64,000 nucleotides of DNA from Gyrodactylus bullatarudis. Lineage: Eukaryota; Platyhelminthes; Monogenea; Gyrodactylidea; Gyrodactylidae. The notes beneath the pieces were generated by a model. It saw only the letters and a list, made by a program, of their open reading frames with translations, ran no database searches and was not told the origin of the DNA. The translations under genes and the position numbers were made by a program. The stretch's first letter is position 1. The number at the start of each line of letters is the position of its first letter. Below are positions 15,401 to 30,400 of the stretch, in pieces. Location of the stretch: assembly GCA_012064415.1 (NCBI GenBank), contig SSNU01000208.1, positions 525,725-589,724 of the forward strand. The letters run 5' to 3'.

Positions 15401-18400
15401 CACTGTATAGTAGGAGTAGTTTTTCCAGTTTCAACTTTTGCTCTACAAACTACAACACTTTGATTAAACTGCCATAAAAATCCAATGGACTTTCCTCCAT
15501 TGTAAGATGAAACACTGTAATTTACTTTGAAATATACACCTACTGCATGATTGGTGTCCATTTATTGCCAGTCAGACTTGAGAATTAACTAAACTATATC
15601 ACTTTACTGTCATCCCTCAAAGAGTAACTTGGAAATCTCTATTGGAATTTACAGTTTCACATAGACGATTCACAATATCTCTCAAACTCCAGTGCACATT
15701 TCCCTGTATGTTTGGTAGTGAAAGGAAATTCATGTAATTCAATTTTTTGCCAATTATGAATTAGTTTTTGGAAATCTCACAAATGCCCAATGGCATTGCC
15801 TGCTTTACATTTGACAAAAAGAGAACGTTGAAGAATAAATGTTTGCTATTAATCTTGATAAATCTAATTTTCGTCCATTCCCCTCTTCTTAGCATGTACA
15901 GATATGCATGTGTGTTCACATTGTATAGATATAATAAGTGTATAATATACACTCTATATGTGAGGAAATAGAGATTACTTATTACTTGATTCATCCTAGA
16001 ACTAATCAATTAATTAATATGAAGAATTTGGTGAATCTCTCAAAGATTTTCCACTTCCAAGAGTATAGTGCTTTACAGTGTGGCAAACTCTTCAAATTGT
16101 AAATGCCAAATTTATATGATCAAAATTTAAGAAAGAGTAATGAAATGGTCCTTCTTTTCCCTAGCTGGAGTGACTGGCTAGATGTAGCTGTATCTAATGT
16201 ATCTCAAGCCTTATTTTTGCATTGAGAGAAGTGTAGTGAAAAAGAGCTCCACCATTATCGCGTTCAGGTTTTAGAATCTCGCTAACCAATTTGATCACTG
16301 ATCAATATAATCCTAAATGCCTTTGATATGATTCAATGAGTTAAATGCCAGTGGATAATTATAATAACTTGGTATTTTTATACTATCACATTGAATTATC
16401 TCTAGTCCTCTTTACGGTGACAATTTTGTGAATGAATAACAACTTTAGTTAAGCTCTATTTCATATAGATTTTTCCCTTTAATAAAGTTGGGAAACTATG
16501 ATTTTTACAGAAATATCGATATTTTAATCAAGAATTCAATTCTTTGACGATTTTTTGGAATCCTACTCATGTTATAAACTTTTACCAGATAATGAAAAAA
16601 ATTCTGAAAAAAACTTATTTTAATGAAAAATATGGCCATTTTTCAAATTTCGATTTGGCTCCAAACCCCATTTTTTCGAATTCTGAACCGAATTTTGAAT
16701 TATCGAAATTTCATTGATTCTCAAGTGGTGAAAATGATCAAAAAATCGAATTTCAGCTCCCAAACGATAAAAAGGCTAAAAGATTCGGTTGAGTTGATTT
16801 TCTTGTCTAATCTTGATCCAGAAAAGCCTCTTTTGATCAACCTCCAACTTTCAAATGAATAAAAATTTTCGGTTCAAAGTTCGAAAAATGGGATTTTGTC
16901 GCCAAATGGGAATTTGAAAAAGGGCCATATTTTTCATAGAAATAATTTTTTTTCAGAATCTTTTTCTTCAAATGGTAAAAGTGGACAACATGAGTAGGAT
17001 TCCAAAAAATCTTCAACATATTCGGATTCTTGATGAAAAAAATCGAGATTTCTGTAAAAATCATAGATTCCAAATTTCATATCAATTAGCTTTACATTCA
17101 AAAGCAATTTACTACAGGTTGTATTTTCAAACCCATCACAAAGAAATATTTTAAACTTCCACATAGAATTACCTTTCTCCAACATGGACTTTGAATAGGT
17201 ATATTTTTGTTAATTCTCTACTCTGATGATTTATCATTCTAGTCATTCCAAAAGTTCAGACTAGACTCAGCAAACTACCAGTGTAGTTGGTGTAAAGAGC
17301 TATTCCATAAGAATCCCCAGTGCATAAGTATAGCCAAGGATAATGGTTGCAGTCTTGGTATACATCGTAATGTTATCCTACCTCCTAGTTGGATAGTGAA
17401 AACAGCTGTAAGTCTATCTTTAGATGCCAAAAAACATTCATCTTCAATAATGTCAAACACGAATTAATTTTGATTTGAGCGCATTTCGATCTCGATCAGA
17501 ATACTCATAAATATCAAGATTACCTTACAATTTCGATTTAAAAGACACTTGATACGATAGGTTTTAATTATTTAATTAATTAAATACTGTGTATATCATA
17601 AATTATGATTCATAATACATAAATTGTGGTTGAGTAAATTTATGGAAACCTTTGAGAAAACCATACTCTTCATAGCTTTGAGAATTTATGTGCTATCCAA
17701 AACATAAACACTGTTCAGTAAGAATAAAATATTATCGTGAATCTTTGATATCTTATCGATTATAACTCGCTATATCCAATGAGGAAAACCGTTTTTCAAC
17801 TGATTGGGGAATCTCTTCAGAAATTGGATCAAAAGTTTTGAACCGAGTTTTTCTATCTCAGTTATTTTTGTGGCTACATTTTCATGTATTATATATTCAT
17901 CGTTGATATTTTCACAGAAACACTGAGATCAAAAAGACTCGGTTCAAAACTTTTGATCCAATCAGTTGAAAAACGGTTTTCCTCATTAAATTCAAAAATA
18001 TACAAAACGTGAACTTAGTTTGTGTTACCCCTGAAGGATATTGTGCAAGCTAATTGATAATAACAATCATAGTGTATTTGACCACATGTAATTACTCAGA
18101 CATGTTAAAATACATTTTCACTCAATGAAATTTGGGCAAATTTCACGTACTCATTCTGATGTATCTCTCTCACTCTCTAATTGATGTTTATTGGAAATCT
18201 CAATGTAAACTTTTCGACACGTACAAGACTCTTTCTTTATAACCTCTCTCCCTCTCGTCGAAATCTCATATCCTATTCTCAACTTATGAATCTTGTAGAA
18301 AGAATATCTAACTCTATGAACGATAGTTATCAAATTGGTTCTCATCTAATCAAGTCTGAATTCTTCCTTAGTCACGTGTCTTGAACCTAATAAACTATTC

Positions 18401-21400
18401 TCAGAACTTACGATTTTAAATCATACTGATGCAATTCTTTAAAAATTAGACTGGATTTAAAGTTACACCCTTGGATCGTTCTACAACCCCTTTGGTTGTC
18501 TTGATAAATCCCAAGTCCGGAGGCAAAAAAGGGGCCGAATTAATGAAGCGTTTTCAATACCTTTTGAATCCTCGACAGGTATTCAACGTTTTCCAGTCCA
18601 ACATGGAATTTGTGTACGTTTGTTTATTGTTAAACCAAGTTGTTATCCAATCATATAGAAAATACAAATATTTAACTAATCTCTTTTTTAGTACTTTAAC
18701 TGATTCTTATTATTATCATTTAATTTTGCATTAGTTCACTTCCTAATGGTCTCTTGACAACATGTGTAGGAAATTGCATAGTTAAAAACCATAAAAACAG
18801 AGAAACTACGCTATAGAACACATGAACAACATCAGACTATTTATGAATGTCTGTTAAAGCTAACTAATTATAACTAATATAATTAGTATAGCAGTTTATT
18901 ACAATTTCAATTATTAGTTGTAGTATTTTTATGAACAAGATCTAGAAAATTTAAAAACATGTATATATCGATTTCAATACTGAAACATTGAGATAATTTC
19001 AAAATTATCATCTTCAAAGCTATTTTAGAGTTTTCCAAAAAAATGTGGTTCGAGATCATTAACCAATCATTAATACCAACTTGATAAATTTGATGCGATT
19101 TCTTTCGAAATTTCACGGTAAGATCTTCTCATGACTCAAAAAATTCAAAGAAAAATTCATAAATTGTATATCTTGAATTTGACATGTTCCATATGGCTAG
19201 ATTGGGTACTGTAAGGTGGTAAAATTTGACTTTCCAAAAAATTGAGTTAGAAGAATGATTCTCTTTTCTTCCATAATTATTTTTCATTCAAAATACATTG
19301 GTACTCAAATATTTAACTTAGGTAGATATTTTTCTAATTTTGAGCTAAAAACTTTTTCGAATTAATATAGAATTTACACATATTTAGATGAAAAATAGCT
19401 TCTTGGAAAGACCAGTTAGTCCATATTTTATGAACGAATTCCAATTTACCTTTTTTTGCTAGAGAAATTAGCAAAAAAAGAATTTTTATCGTTAAATGTA
19501 GCCACATTAGTGAAAGGGTTAATATGAATGAAATACCAATAAAATAATACACTATTTTAGGGTTAATTCCAAAAATGAGACCAAATATTCCCAAAAGAAA
19601 ATAATTTTCAAAACCAAAATACTCACGGGAATCTAATCTTTAGTTTCTTACATGTTTTCTCAAACCCTAAACAAGAGTTGTTCATTTCAACTACAAACTA
19701 CAATTTTCTTGTAGTTTTGCAATAATTAATGGCTATTAATGGTAAGTTAGGATTTATTATGTCTCAAATGAATACTCGGTCGGCCATTATGTTATGATGT
19801 GATATCGATAATCTGAAGGTTTTTAGTTTTAAATGGTCTTCAGAACAGAGGGAATAGCTGGTTAAACTAAGCATTTTTAATAGTTTTTTGAGACTCTAAT
19901 TATTAATAATAATAATTGATTAGTCTTGTGCAAGAAATGGGTAGAAAAATATAGAAATAAAAAGTATCCTCATCATCAAAATACATTGCATATTGTTACA
20001 AGTATTGTAAATGTATTCTTATCCTGGCAACAATCGTTGAATCATTGTCTTCCAGTTTACTATCAGTTTTTGTACCCTTCAGAAAAATATTACAATTATG
20101 CGATCAATGAAAAAGAAAAGTGTATGAAATTTTATTCGTTCCTTTATTAATTTATAGCTCCGATTTATTCAAAGATGTTGAAGACTTGAAATATCTCGTC
20201 TGCGGAGGTGACGGTACCGCTGGAATCGTAATGAACGACCTTACCAACTTGACTCGCTCAAAGCCTCTTGCCATTCTACCCCTTGGTACTGGTAATGATC
20301 TTGCGCGAACTCTCGGATGGGGAGCTGTAAGTTTTCATTTCCCTTTATAATTGGATTCCTTAACTTTACTCCTATTGATTAATTTCCTAATTTAATTAAA
20401 TATTCATCCTCAAGAAAAATTCTTCTACTTTACTCAAACTTTGGAAATCTTTTCCTAGCTTTGTAAATTAAATTTGTTCCACTACTAGAATCCTTTTTTA
20501 TGGGAGAATCGAGAATAAATGTTTAATTATTCAAGTAATTTCAGTAAAAGGTTTCTTCCTCCCTCTTACTTATTTGCCACTGGAGATTAGTTTCCCTACA
20601 CTAGGCAAATATACAACTATGCTTTGACGTTAGTTATAGATAAGATTCCCAAACTATTTTATAGTCGGAATATGGGATAATTATATATAATTATATATAG
20701 TATTAGAATTTACTATTCTCACAAAAAACTCGACATTTTTCACCGGATTCACAGAAAAAAAAAGATTTTTTTTGAATTCTTAAGGGAATGAGCTAATAAG
20801 TTGTGGATATTCAAAAAAAATTCTGAAAATAATTCAATCTGACCAAAATTAGGCCAATTTTTGGATTTTGAAAATGTAGCAAATTTCCACTTTTTTAACT
20901 TTTGAAACCAAAATTTTCATCAATTTCGATGATTCGAAGCAGTTAAATACTGATATTTGGGATCAAGATTTGACGAAGAATTCGAATTTGGCCATAGAGA
21001 TAGGGAAGATCTTACTGTTTCAGAGAAAAGGTTTGATTTCAAGATTTTGGATAATTTGCCTTTGTGATAATCAAAAAATTCAAATGGTTCGATTTCCCAC
21101 AGTGTAATGACGAACTTCAGTGAACTTCTGCTGGTGAATTCGTAATGCAACACGTAATTGTTATTATCTATACTGTCACTTCAAATCCATGAGAAAATAA
21201 TCTTTTGTACTCAAGAACTTGATGAGAAGTCAATTCACGTCTTTCACCATGTGTGATTGACAGATTTGAATGGCGTGATTGTGACTAAAGAGTAATAGAG
21301 CGTGCTTGAATTTCATTGGTCGAGATATTTTTGTGGTTTTAAACCCTACAATACACTATGTATAATACACAGTATTGAGATTATTTACTATTCAGATTTC

Positions 21401-24400
21401 AATCAAGAAATTTTCTTTGTCAATAGTAGATATGATTCGTTATTTAGGCAGGATTTTATTAAGATTTTCTCGACGCTCAAGCTTATTGCAATTTTATGCA
21501 TTTATAAATTTTTAAATATGCAATTATGCATTTATAACTTTGGATCCTGGGGTCCTATCGAAATTTCGTTTACGATTTTGGAGTTTTTAAAGCGCTTATT
21601 CCTCAAACTTTCCTTTTAATTCTTGAAAAGCATAGTACATTGTCTGAGGAAAATAAACCTTTGTATTACTACTAGTACGTATCCTTTGAATCAGTAAATT
21701 AGTAGAAGAAGCCCAAGTCTAATATGAACCTTTTCTCCCATCATAAAGGGATATAACGATGGATCATTGACAAGAATAATTTGTGATGCTGAAGCTGGTG
21801 AAGTTTCAAAACTAGACAGGTAAGTCTCTCATTTTATTATTATAGTGTATCCTTGAATTTGTATTCCTCCATTTTCTTTCCTTTTTAGATGGTACGTTGA
21901 GAGTCAGACAGGGGGAGAAAAATTTCCAATGAATTGTTTCAACAACTATTTCTCTCTTGGTACTGATGCAGCTACAGCTTTGGCCTTTCACAATGCCAGA
22001 AGTGAGTATATTGATACTTTCCTAGAACATAATTTAAAGATATTCCACTACATTAATATATATATGAATAGGTTGAACTGGGTTAGTTTCTATCACGAGT
22101 CAGTTTTTAGCAATTCATTCATCTAGGCTTCAAAGAATACTTCAATTTACCATCCATTTGATAGGAAATCTATCAATGTCTTGAAGATCTTGGCTCTATC
22201 ATTCGTCAATTCAAAGAAAATCGATCTCTTTCAAAATATTAATTCTTGTTAAAACCGTTTTTTAATGAAAACCAATTTCTCAAACAAAAGTAATCATAAC
22301 GGTAGAACTCAAATATATACAATCGCCTGAACTCTATCTGGTTAAGCTTTAATCAAGAAATGACCCTTGGTAGCAATTATTCACTTATAAACGCAATAAA
22401 AGAGGATCAGTTAACTCTCATCATAATAATTTGTATCACTGAATAGTTATGTCAGTTTACATTTGAGAAACATTTCCGCCATAACTAATTGGATTACAGT
22501 CCCTTCCTTTTTCTAGAATAACAATAATCAAAAGTATGCTTTGAATGAATGACCTGAAATCAGCATTCTACCATTGGTTGTAAACTAACCAAGTTAGTTA
22601 AAAGACAGAACCAAATCAATCTTCTACCTCTGATCTCTATTCTAAACGATTTGTTTTTTTTCATTATAATTATAATGGAATCTAGAATCTTTGTAAGCCA
22701 TTAAAATGGACTAATTGGAGTAGTAGATTCAATCAGATTGCCTGAATAAACTCTAATTATTTAAGATATCAAGAACTTCAATGTAATCATCTAGAGGATT
22801 CTAAAGTCAGGTTATATTTTGTTAATTAAAACTGGGTCTGCTCATTGAGTAGTGCTCTACTTTTCAACTTGTCATAGCTACAGATTAGTACAGTGTGGGA
22901 TTAAAAGGAATCTTTTAGTGCCCCTCCTGATCAACAGTTTTTGTTTCTTTGAATAATACTCAATCAACTCTACAATTTTATATATTATTTTTATTTATGC
23001 TTTTATATTATATAATACAAATACAGCAGTTAGTATAGTATAGCATATTTTTTCATATAAAAATCCAAGAAAATTATTATTCGTTATTTTTCAAAATGCC
23101 GTCCATTCATTATGAGAGAGGAACTCTTTGATCTCTATTAAGTTAATTCCATGTGTTGAAATACATACATGAAGTTGGCATGCAAAACTCATTGAGTATT
23201 CGTCAACATAAAAGTGCTCTGGTCTTTTAAATACAATCGGTGTCAACTCAGATTTATAGATTCTTATTACCTTTAAAAAACCTGAGGAAGCTAAAGAGGA
23301 ATAATAACAATCATTATTGAATCAATTTCCACCAATTAATATATTATTATAAATTGATCCTATAGAGATAATGCAAATGTATCTGATTCAATTCATTATA
23401 TCTTGGTTCTTTTCCTACTTGATGATCGGAAGTACTTGATCTCTTATTATTAAGTTTGTATCTTCACTTTTCAATTTCTAAAGAAATCTTCCTTTCTATA
23501 CATAACTCCATTGGTAATTCAAATAAATATACAATAATTCAATAAGTCTATTTTATGTACATTTAAATAGATGGAGATTCTATCCAAGTGTTTAACTCCT
23601 GTAATAAAACCAGTTCAGGCAAGTATGTACCATAGGCATGCATTCCGAGTTCGACTTGAAAAAATAGTAGTAATTCAATTAACATGCTCTCTTGAAAAAT
23701 AATAAAGAGAGTTTTTTAAATATTCTTGTTTAATCTCTCAAGACAAATTCAGGTTTTTATTTTTATTTCTTCTCAAACTCATCTATAGTGGAGAGGGGAC
23801 TCCTCATTGTTTAGCGATAAATGTAAATATTTGACAATACCCGAAGGTAAAATCAGAATCTAATACCCGAAGGATTTTTTATACTCGTGATAGAGAATAA
23901 TTTATGTATCTATTAGACTTGGACGAAATTTTCCAAATTTACTTAAATCGCCTATCGATTTAATGAATTTTTATTATTATCCCTCTAAATTTTGCTTCAA
24001 AATACCTTTTCATGCTTCTGGAACAAAATTTTGAAAATTTTCAAATTAAAAACGTTTTTTGACCAACCAAAATTGTAATGTATTCATGAAAAATAAGATA
24101 AATTACAATTTTAATCATAGGAATAACAATTTAAATAGGATTTATTTCGTTTTTGCAATTTTTTTGTATGAAATAATGTAAATTCAAGTTAAATTTATGA
24201 ATATAAAAAATTGTATCTATCAATAAATAAATGCACACAGTATTTAGAGATTTTATTTTAATTTCATTTTAGCTCAAAATCCTAGTAAATTTCAAAACAG
24301 AATTTATAATAAAATGTTCTACGTCAAAGTCGGTAGTATTGATCTTGTCCGACAGGCTTGGAAAGATCTCTGGGAATGTGTCTCCCTTGAGTGTGACGGT

Positions 24401-27400
24401 GTCGACTTTGCCAAAAAGATCAAAGCCATCCGTCCTCATGTTATTTTATTTTTGAACATTCCACGGTATGGTGCTGGTACACTTCCCTGGGGCTCATCAA
24501 CATCTGAGGATTTTAAACCGCAGTCTTTCAGTGATGGTCTTTTAGAAGTTATTGGATTATCCTCTGCCTCTCTGGTAAATTGTTCCTATTTTTCAATTCA
24601 GTCATTCTCTTTTTCTCTTCTGTATTAGGAATATCTTGAGATAAGATTAATTTTCCCATCGTGTGGTACTTTAGTTATTGATACCTTATCGTGTTACACA
24701 TTTCGGCTACATTTCTGCCTTTCCTATGTAGTATAGAATCATAAATTTCCATTCTTTTAGGGACAATATCACTTATCTACTACTACTACTTTGTCTAATG
24801 ATTTACAAGTATAACTGTGCCAATTCTTTTTCATTAAAAGAATTGATCTTTTAATTATACAAATTAATGAAACATTTTTATGCAGCAAGCTAACCCTTTT
24901 CTATAAAATAGGCTGGCCTCCATATTGGTGGCCATGGAGAGAGAATAACACAGTGTAGACAAGCAATTATTAAGACATCAAAACAAGTACCTTTTCAAAT
25001 TGACGGTGAACCATTCACACTAGAACCTGTTACACTAGTTATAAAGCCAGCTAACAGTTCTGATGTTATCATTAGACCTAATCGAAGATCATCATATACA
25101 TCTATGAAGTGAGTTCAATCAATTTTCTTATGTAGATATTAGTGAAACATGAATAATGATAAAAGTTTAAGATTGATTCAAATCTACCTTTAATCGATGA
25201 TTAATACCAATTTTATAATAGTTGTTGTATATCTCAGATAGTACTTTATTTTGTAGTCTTTTAGAGCAAAGAAATAAGAAGAATTATAATTATGCAAGTA
25301 AATGTTTCTAATCAGGCAATCAGAGTTGTATGAACATAAATTTCTCATTAGAGGCAAACATAAGATGAGCCAATCAAAATGTTTTCATTTTGTTTACTCT
25401 CCTACATAAATATGGCACATAAAACATGCCGATAGGTATCTTTTTTTGTGATCAAGATGATTAATATCTGGCGATACTGTTGCCAATTATTTAAATATTT
25501 TATTATAACTAATATCCTATAGTAGACCTAGATGAAAACTTATTAACCACTTATTATTTTAGCAGTATGAAACCCTTGATAAGTAATCTTCTTTTCAGAT
25601 AAACGAATTATTATAATTTGAGTTCACTAGTTTATTTAATTATTTTTAAATTCTTTCCAGTCTATTTCATGTAATTTCTCACATCAAGAATACATTTAAC
25701 TAAAATTTTCTTCGGGGTCTACTTATGAGCTAGAGATGTTATGCTCACCTTGAATATGAATTGGATGATTAATCCAGCTTTTTATATTCAAGGCTTGCTT
25801 TAAAATTTAGTCAACATTGATAAGTTATCTGAGGATGGTTTTATTTGTTAAGAAACCCTCTAAAACTTTATTAGTTAACTAAACAGACTTGGGATGGTTT
25901 CTCTTATGATTATTTATGGTGATCTTGTAAAACTTATTATTCTTTTCCAGTGATGATCCAAGTCAGAGGTAACTTTCTTGATTCTAAAATGCTTCATCAA
26001 AATTATTATTCTAATTCTAGTTGCTTGGTTGGTTCAAGGGTTTAAATTATAATCACATTATTAAATATAATTGAGTCATTTATAATATAACTTGAGATAT
26101 ATAGACTATCATCCATGTTAAATATGGTCAAGAGATCAACATAGGCTCTGGAATGAAGAAATTCTAATTGGAAAGTTACAGGAATTTTTACAGTGATTCT
26201 CCAGAGAGACTAATGTTAGCGTGCAGCCTGGGAATAGTGTCTTCTGGTTTATACTGGCATATCCTCTAATTATAATATTCTAAATTTGAGTCAATAATTA
26301 ATTCTAACCAACGATATCTATAGAGATCATTCATTTCCTTGTGATAGACGAACAAATTGAATCATATCTTTGAGCTTCTTTCAATTCCAATCTTGTTCAA
26401 TTTAAAGAACTTGAAAACTTTTTCCGATTTACAAAATTGTGAGAATTTTCAAATTTTTTCATTCCAATTTGAATGAAAGAAATAAAAATAATAGCTTTTA
26501 TTTCACCGGTTCTCATCAGACTCTTACACCGGCTAGATATTTATACAAAATTAAGAGTCGATGTAAGAGTCTGACGAGAACCGTTGAAATAAAAGCTTTA
26601 TTACTAATTATTCCAATCTTCATTATGAATATATTTAAAAGCATTTTGGCAATTTCCTTCATAAAGAAATAGCTTTCAAATTTTGAAAACATTCACTATT
26701 TTTTATCGCCAATATCACAACGAATTTCTGGTTTTGCTAGTCTTTTTTTCAAGTTGTTATTATTAATACTTTACTAATTAGAATTTCATGTCTATAATTA
26801 GACTCCAGAGACGATGTTACCACTACTTTAAATTATTATTCATTTTGCTCTAAACTAAGTCTATTTCTTTTTATTTTTCCAAAAAAAACCAAACTCTAAA
26901 ACAATACTGATAATCTGTATGTTTGCTTTGAATTTAACACACAAATCTCATCCTTAACACGAACACATAACCTTAACAAATTGGGCAATATATTTCATTC
27001 CGAATATGATTTCTCCAAATTGATTCTATTAAATTGATGATTTTCTGGGTGATTTAATCATTATTTTTACTCTAACACCCCTTGTCTAAATAATCTAGAG
27101 TTTCTTCTGTCTGCTGCATACGAAAGGTGGAAAAAGATTAGCCAGAAAACCATATTCTGATTGGTTGATTGATTTCATTACTAGCTTTATGTTTCCATTA
27201 ACTATTATTAAGTTTCCAATTGAAAAAAAATATGATATAAACAAAAACTATCATAATACTTTGGGGTTTTCAGCGAATACCACTTTAATACTAATATAAT
27301 CACAGTTGTAGTTCCAGCGAAGAAAATATTATTATTATTATTATTTCAATTCTATCCCTTTTTTGTTTTACTTTTGTTGGAGATATGAGAAATTTTCTTG

Positions 27401-30400
27401 GATCAAAAATGACTCGAATTCTACAAGACCGAATCTGTATAACCAAAACTCAACGTGGTCTATCATGTAAACTGTACAGGCAGTAAATGATGATTTCCAG
27501 GGTTTATTTGAAGAAAACAATTTTTAATTTTACAGGAAATATTTCTGTAATATTTGATTCCATGAATTAGTTAAAAATTGATGTCGAGATTTGGTTACAA
27601 CTAGGGCGGTCAAAATGCTATCTTTAGTATGTTAATGAGCAAAATGATTTAAAGCATAATTTAGTCTCTGTTTTAGTTTATGAAATAATTTTGCTAATAT
27701 TTATGCTATTTTTCAACATAAGCTATTTTTGACTATTTTTTTGCTATTTTTAGCTTCTTAATTTGCTCACCAAACAATGTAAACATTACCAAACATACAC
27801 ATAACCATACACACAAAAACCATTTCTTTCTTATTCATGATAAAATCATTGTCTCCAAACGAAGTCAAATCTCTTATTGAACCCTGCTACCGTCTATAGA
27901 AACGAAGAAAATTTTTGATTAAACTCGAATATTATTGGCTAATTATTTTTAAACCAATCAGAGTAAATCATTGATTTTCATTGTTCATAGGCTTTCATCT
28001 TATGAATGGGTAATGAATTGTCTAATGAATCATAGTTTCAACAAAACAAAAATTTTAAACTTGCTATTTTTGAAATTCATTTTTTCTAAAAATTGCTATT
28101 TTCTGAATAAAAATGCCTTTCTTTTGTGAAATAATTGCTATTTTCTAACCGCCCTAGTTATAACTCAGTCTTGTAGAATAATAATTAAGCCATGATAATT
28201 CAGTAGTTAAAATTCCTCAATTCTCTCCCACCCATAAAAATCCATATTGTAAATTTTCAACTGTGTAATAAAATTCAATTGGATTCATGGATTTGATTCT
28301 CATTTTTTAATTGATGAATGTAATTTTTTTACTTGAGAAAATACTATGATCCTCTAGCTATGACTCCACCTAGTAAACCCATTCTCAATGAATTTGGGAA
28401 TTTATCATATTTTGATAAAAATCTCAATTTCTTCATCAAGGTCTCGAAAAAATCTTTAAACCATTTCGAAAAGTTGATGAAAAACATTGAGATTTTTATC
28501 AAAATATGATAAATTCCAAAATTCATCGAGAATACAGCTGTAGTTCAGTGATTCCATTGATTTGCTATTCAAAATTATAACCTGATTTTGCCTGTTTTTT
28601 AATTAACTGCTCCACTCAAATAAAGTTAACAATTAATATATGTAATAATATACACTAGGATAATGGATATAATAATGTAAGTGTGAAATAATACTAAATA
28701 ATAATAATTTGGTCATTCTAATTATTTTATTCAATGAAATTTATTATAATAACCATGACCATGGAACTCTTTTATGCTTACTTTGTTAATTTCAGTGACG
28801 ACTATTTGAAGTATGATGGACGCTATGAAGAAGTCAATATCGATTTGCAGATCATGAATTTTGAAACATTTCAAATTCACATTGAAGATGTCAATGGTAT
28901 GAAGAATAACAGTGAGCTATGATAATAATTACATGATTGTCTATTTAAGCCTGCAGATGATGATATTTATTCATAATTTCATCTTGATCGCCCTCTCACT
29001 TTGAAATCAACAAAAAATCCCAGTTCACAGCTTAAGCTCTTGATCTATTGCTTAGTCAATCTTGATATTTCATTTTCTGGGATTATAAAAGAGAATAAAT
29101 ATAGTTTATAGCTAACTGAAAACTAGAATAATTGTTTTTGTTATTTGATTCTGAGCTCATAAGGAAGTTTAGAGAAAATGAACTATTATTATCGTAATAA
29201 AAGTCTCCCCGGTTAATATATATACAAATAAAATGCAAAATTTTTGTGCACTTGGTTGACCTGATTTTAATTCACATTCAAGAAGAAAAGGGGGGGTTCA
29301 CTTTCTGTCTCTTGAGTAATTTGTAACTGACCAGTGGATCTTCAAAATATAACATTTATCACTCGTTCGTTTTCCCTAAACTTCCATATGTGTTCAGAAT
29401 CAAATAATATTCTTGATGAAATTCGAAAATATTATTGTTGCTCAAATTGTTTTTGTGTATTTAGTATATTCCCATCGTTTATTTGTGTTTATGTACTTTT
29501 GAGTTTACTCAATCTGTCAATAATGGGTTAGTGAGCGAATACTCCTTATCACAATCTACAGGTTATCCTCTTCTCTTATAAGCCATTAGAGTACGACTTT
29601 GGTAATGTTGATAACGTCTTTTGTTTACTCTTCATCCTACACTAAAAAGTTTAAATTCAGCTTTATAAATCAAACATGCACGTATTACAGATAGATATCT
29701 GTAGAATGTAATATTGTATGTATGTACTCAGAAAAATATGCCTTAAACAAATAAGAGGAAAAAGTTTTGAGTGAAAAAAATACTAATCTTTCATTTGACT
29801 AAATGGATAAAATCTGTTTTCCTTATCAAAGGAGCAATCTAAGTATATATGTTACAGTATATATTCTTAAAATTAGTTTTTATATAAATATCCTACTATA
29901 ATCTTAAAACTAGTATATCCTTAATATAATTAAAATTTAAAGAATAACCTAATCTCGTACTAGGCTTGTCAAGTTTGTCTTTTTTCTTATTCAAAACTTT
30001 CAAGATAATATCACTATGGAATTGGTCACATTTATTTTTTACAATCCTCCGAAATCAAAACAACGAATCAAATAAAAATTTGACAGGCTTCGTGAAGATC
30101 ATTTTTTGTGTTTTATCACGTTATCGTCTAGTCATGTCAAAGTCAGAAGAAGCAAGAGTAAGAGAAGCTTTCGAAAAATATTTGGAGGATTTGGATTTTC
30201 AACCAGCTTTTCTCTCTGTTCTAAAAACCATTTAAATTTATAATTTTTCTGCAATATCATCAGGATTCAAAGTCTTAAAATGAATTATTTTGAAAATAAA
30301 GGTATTAAAATGATACTTTATCATAGCATGGTATTTTTCATTCATATCAATGATCTAAATCTACAATTTTTTGAGCTCTAGAGCTGATTTTCATCGTTTA

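Noticed and set aside
16934..17185. Minus-strand ORF containing [11 protein letters not shown]
   Set aside because: The same peptide arises in a different orientation at 48462-48644 because both lie in arms of the FB7/FB8 foldback family. There is no sign of selection on the frame.
26439..26672. 77-codon ORF in the kinase intron
   Set aside because: It spans both arms of foldback FB5, so its amino acids are dictated by the inverted repeat.
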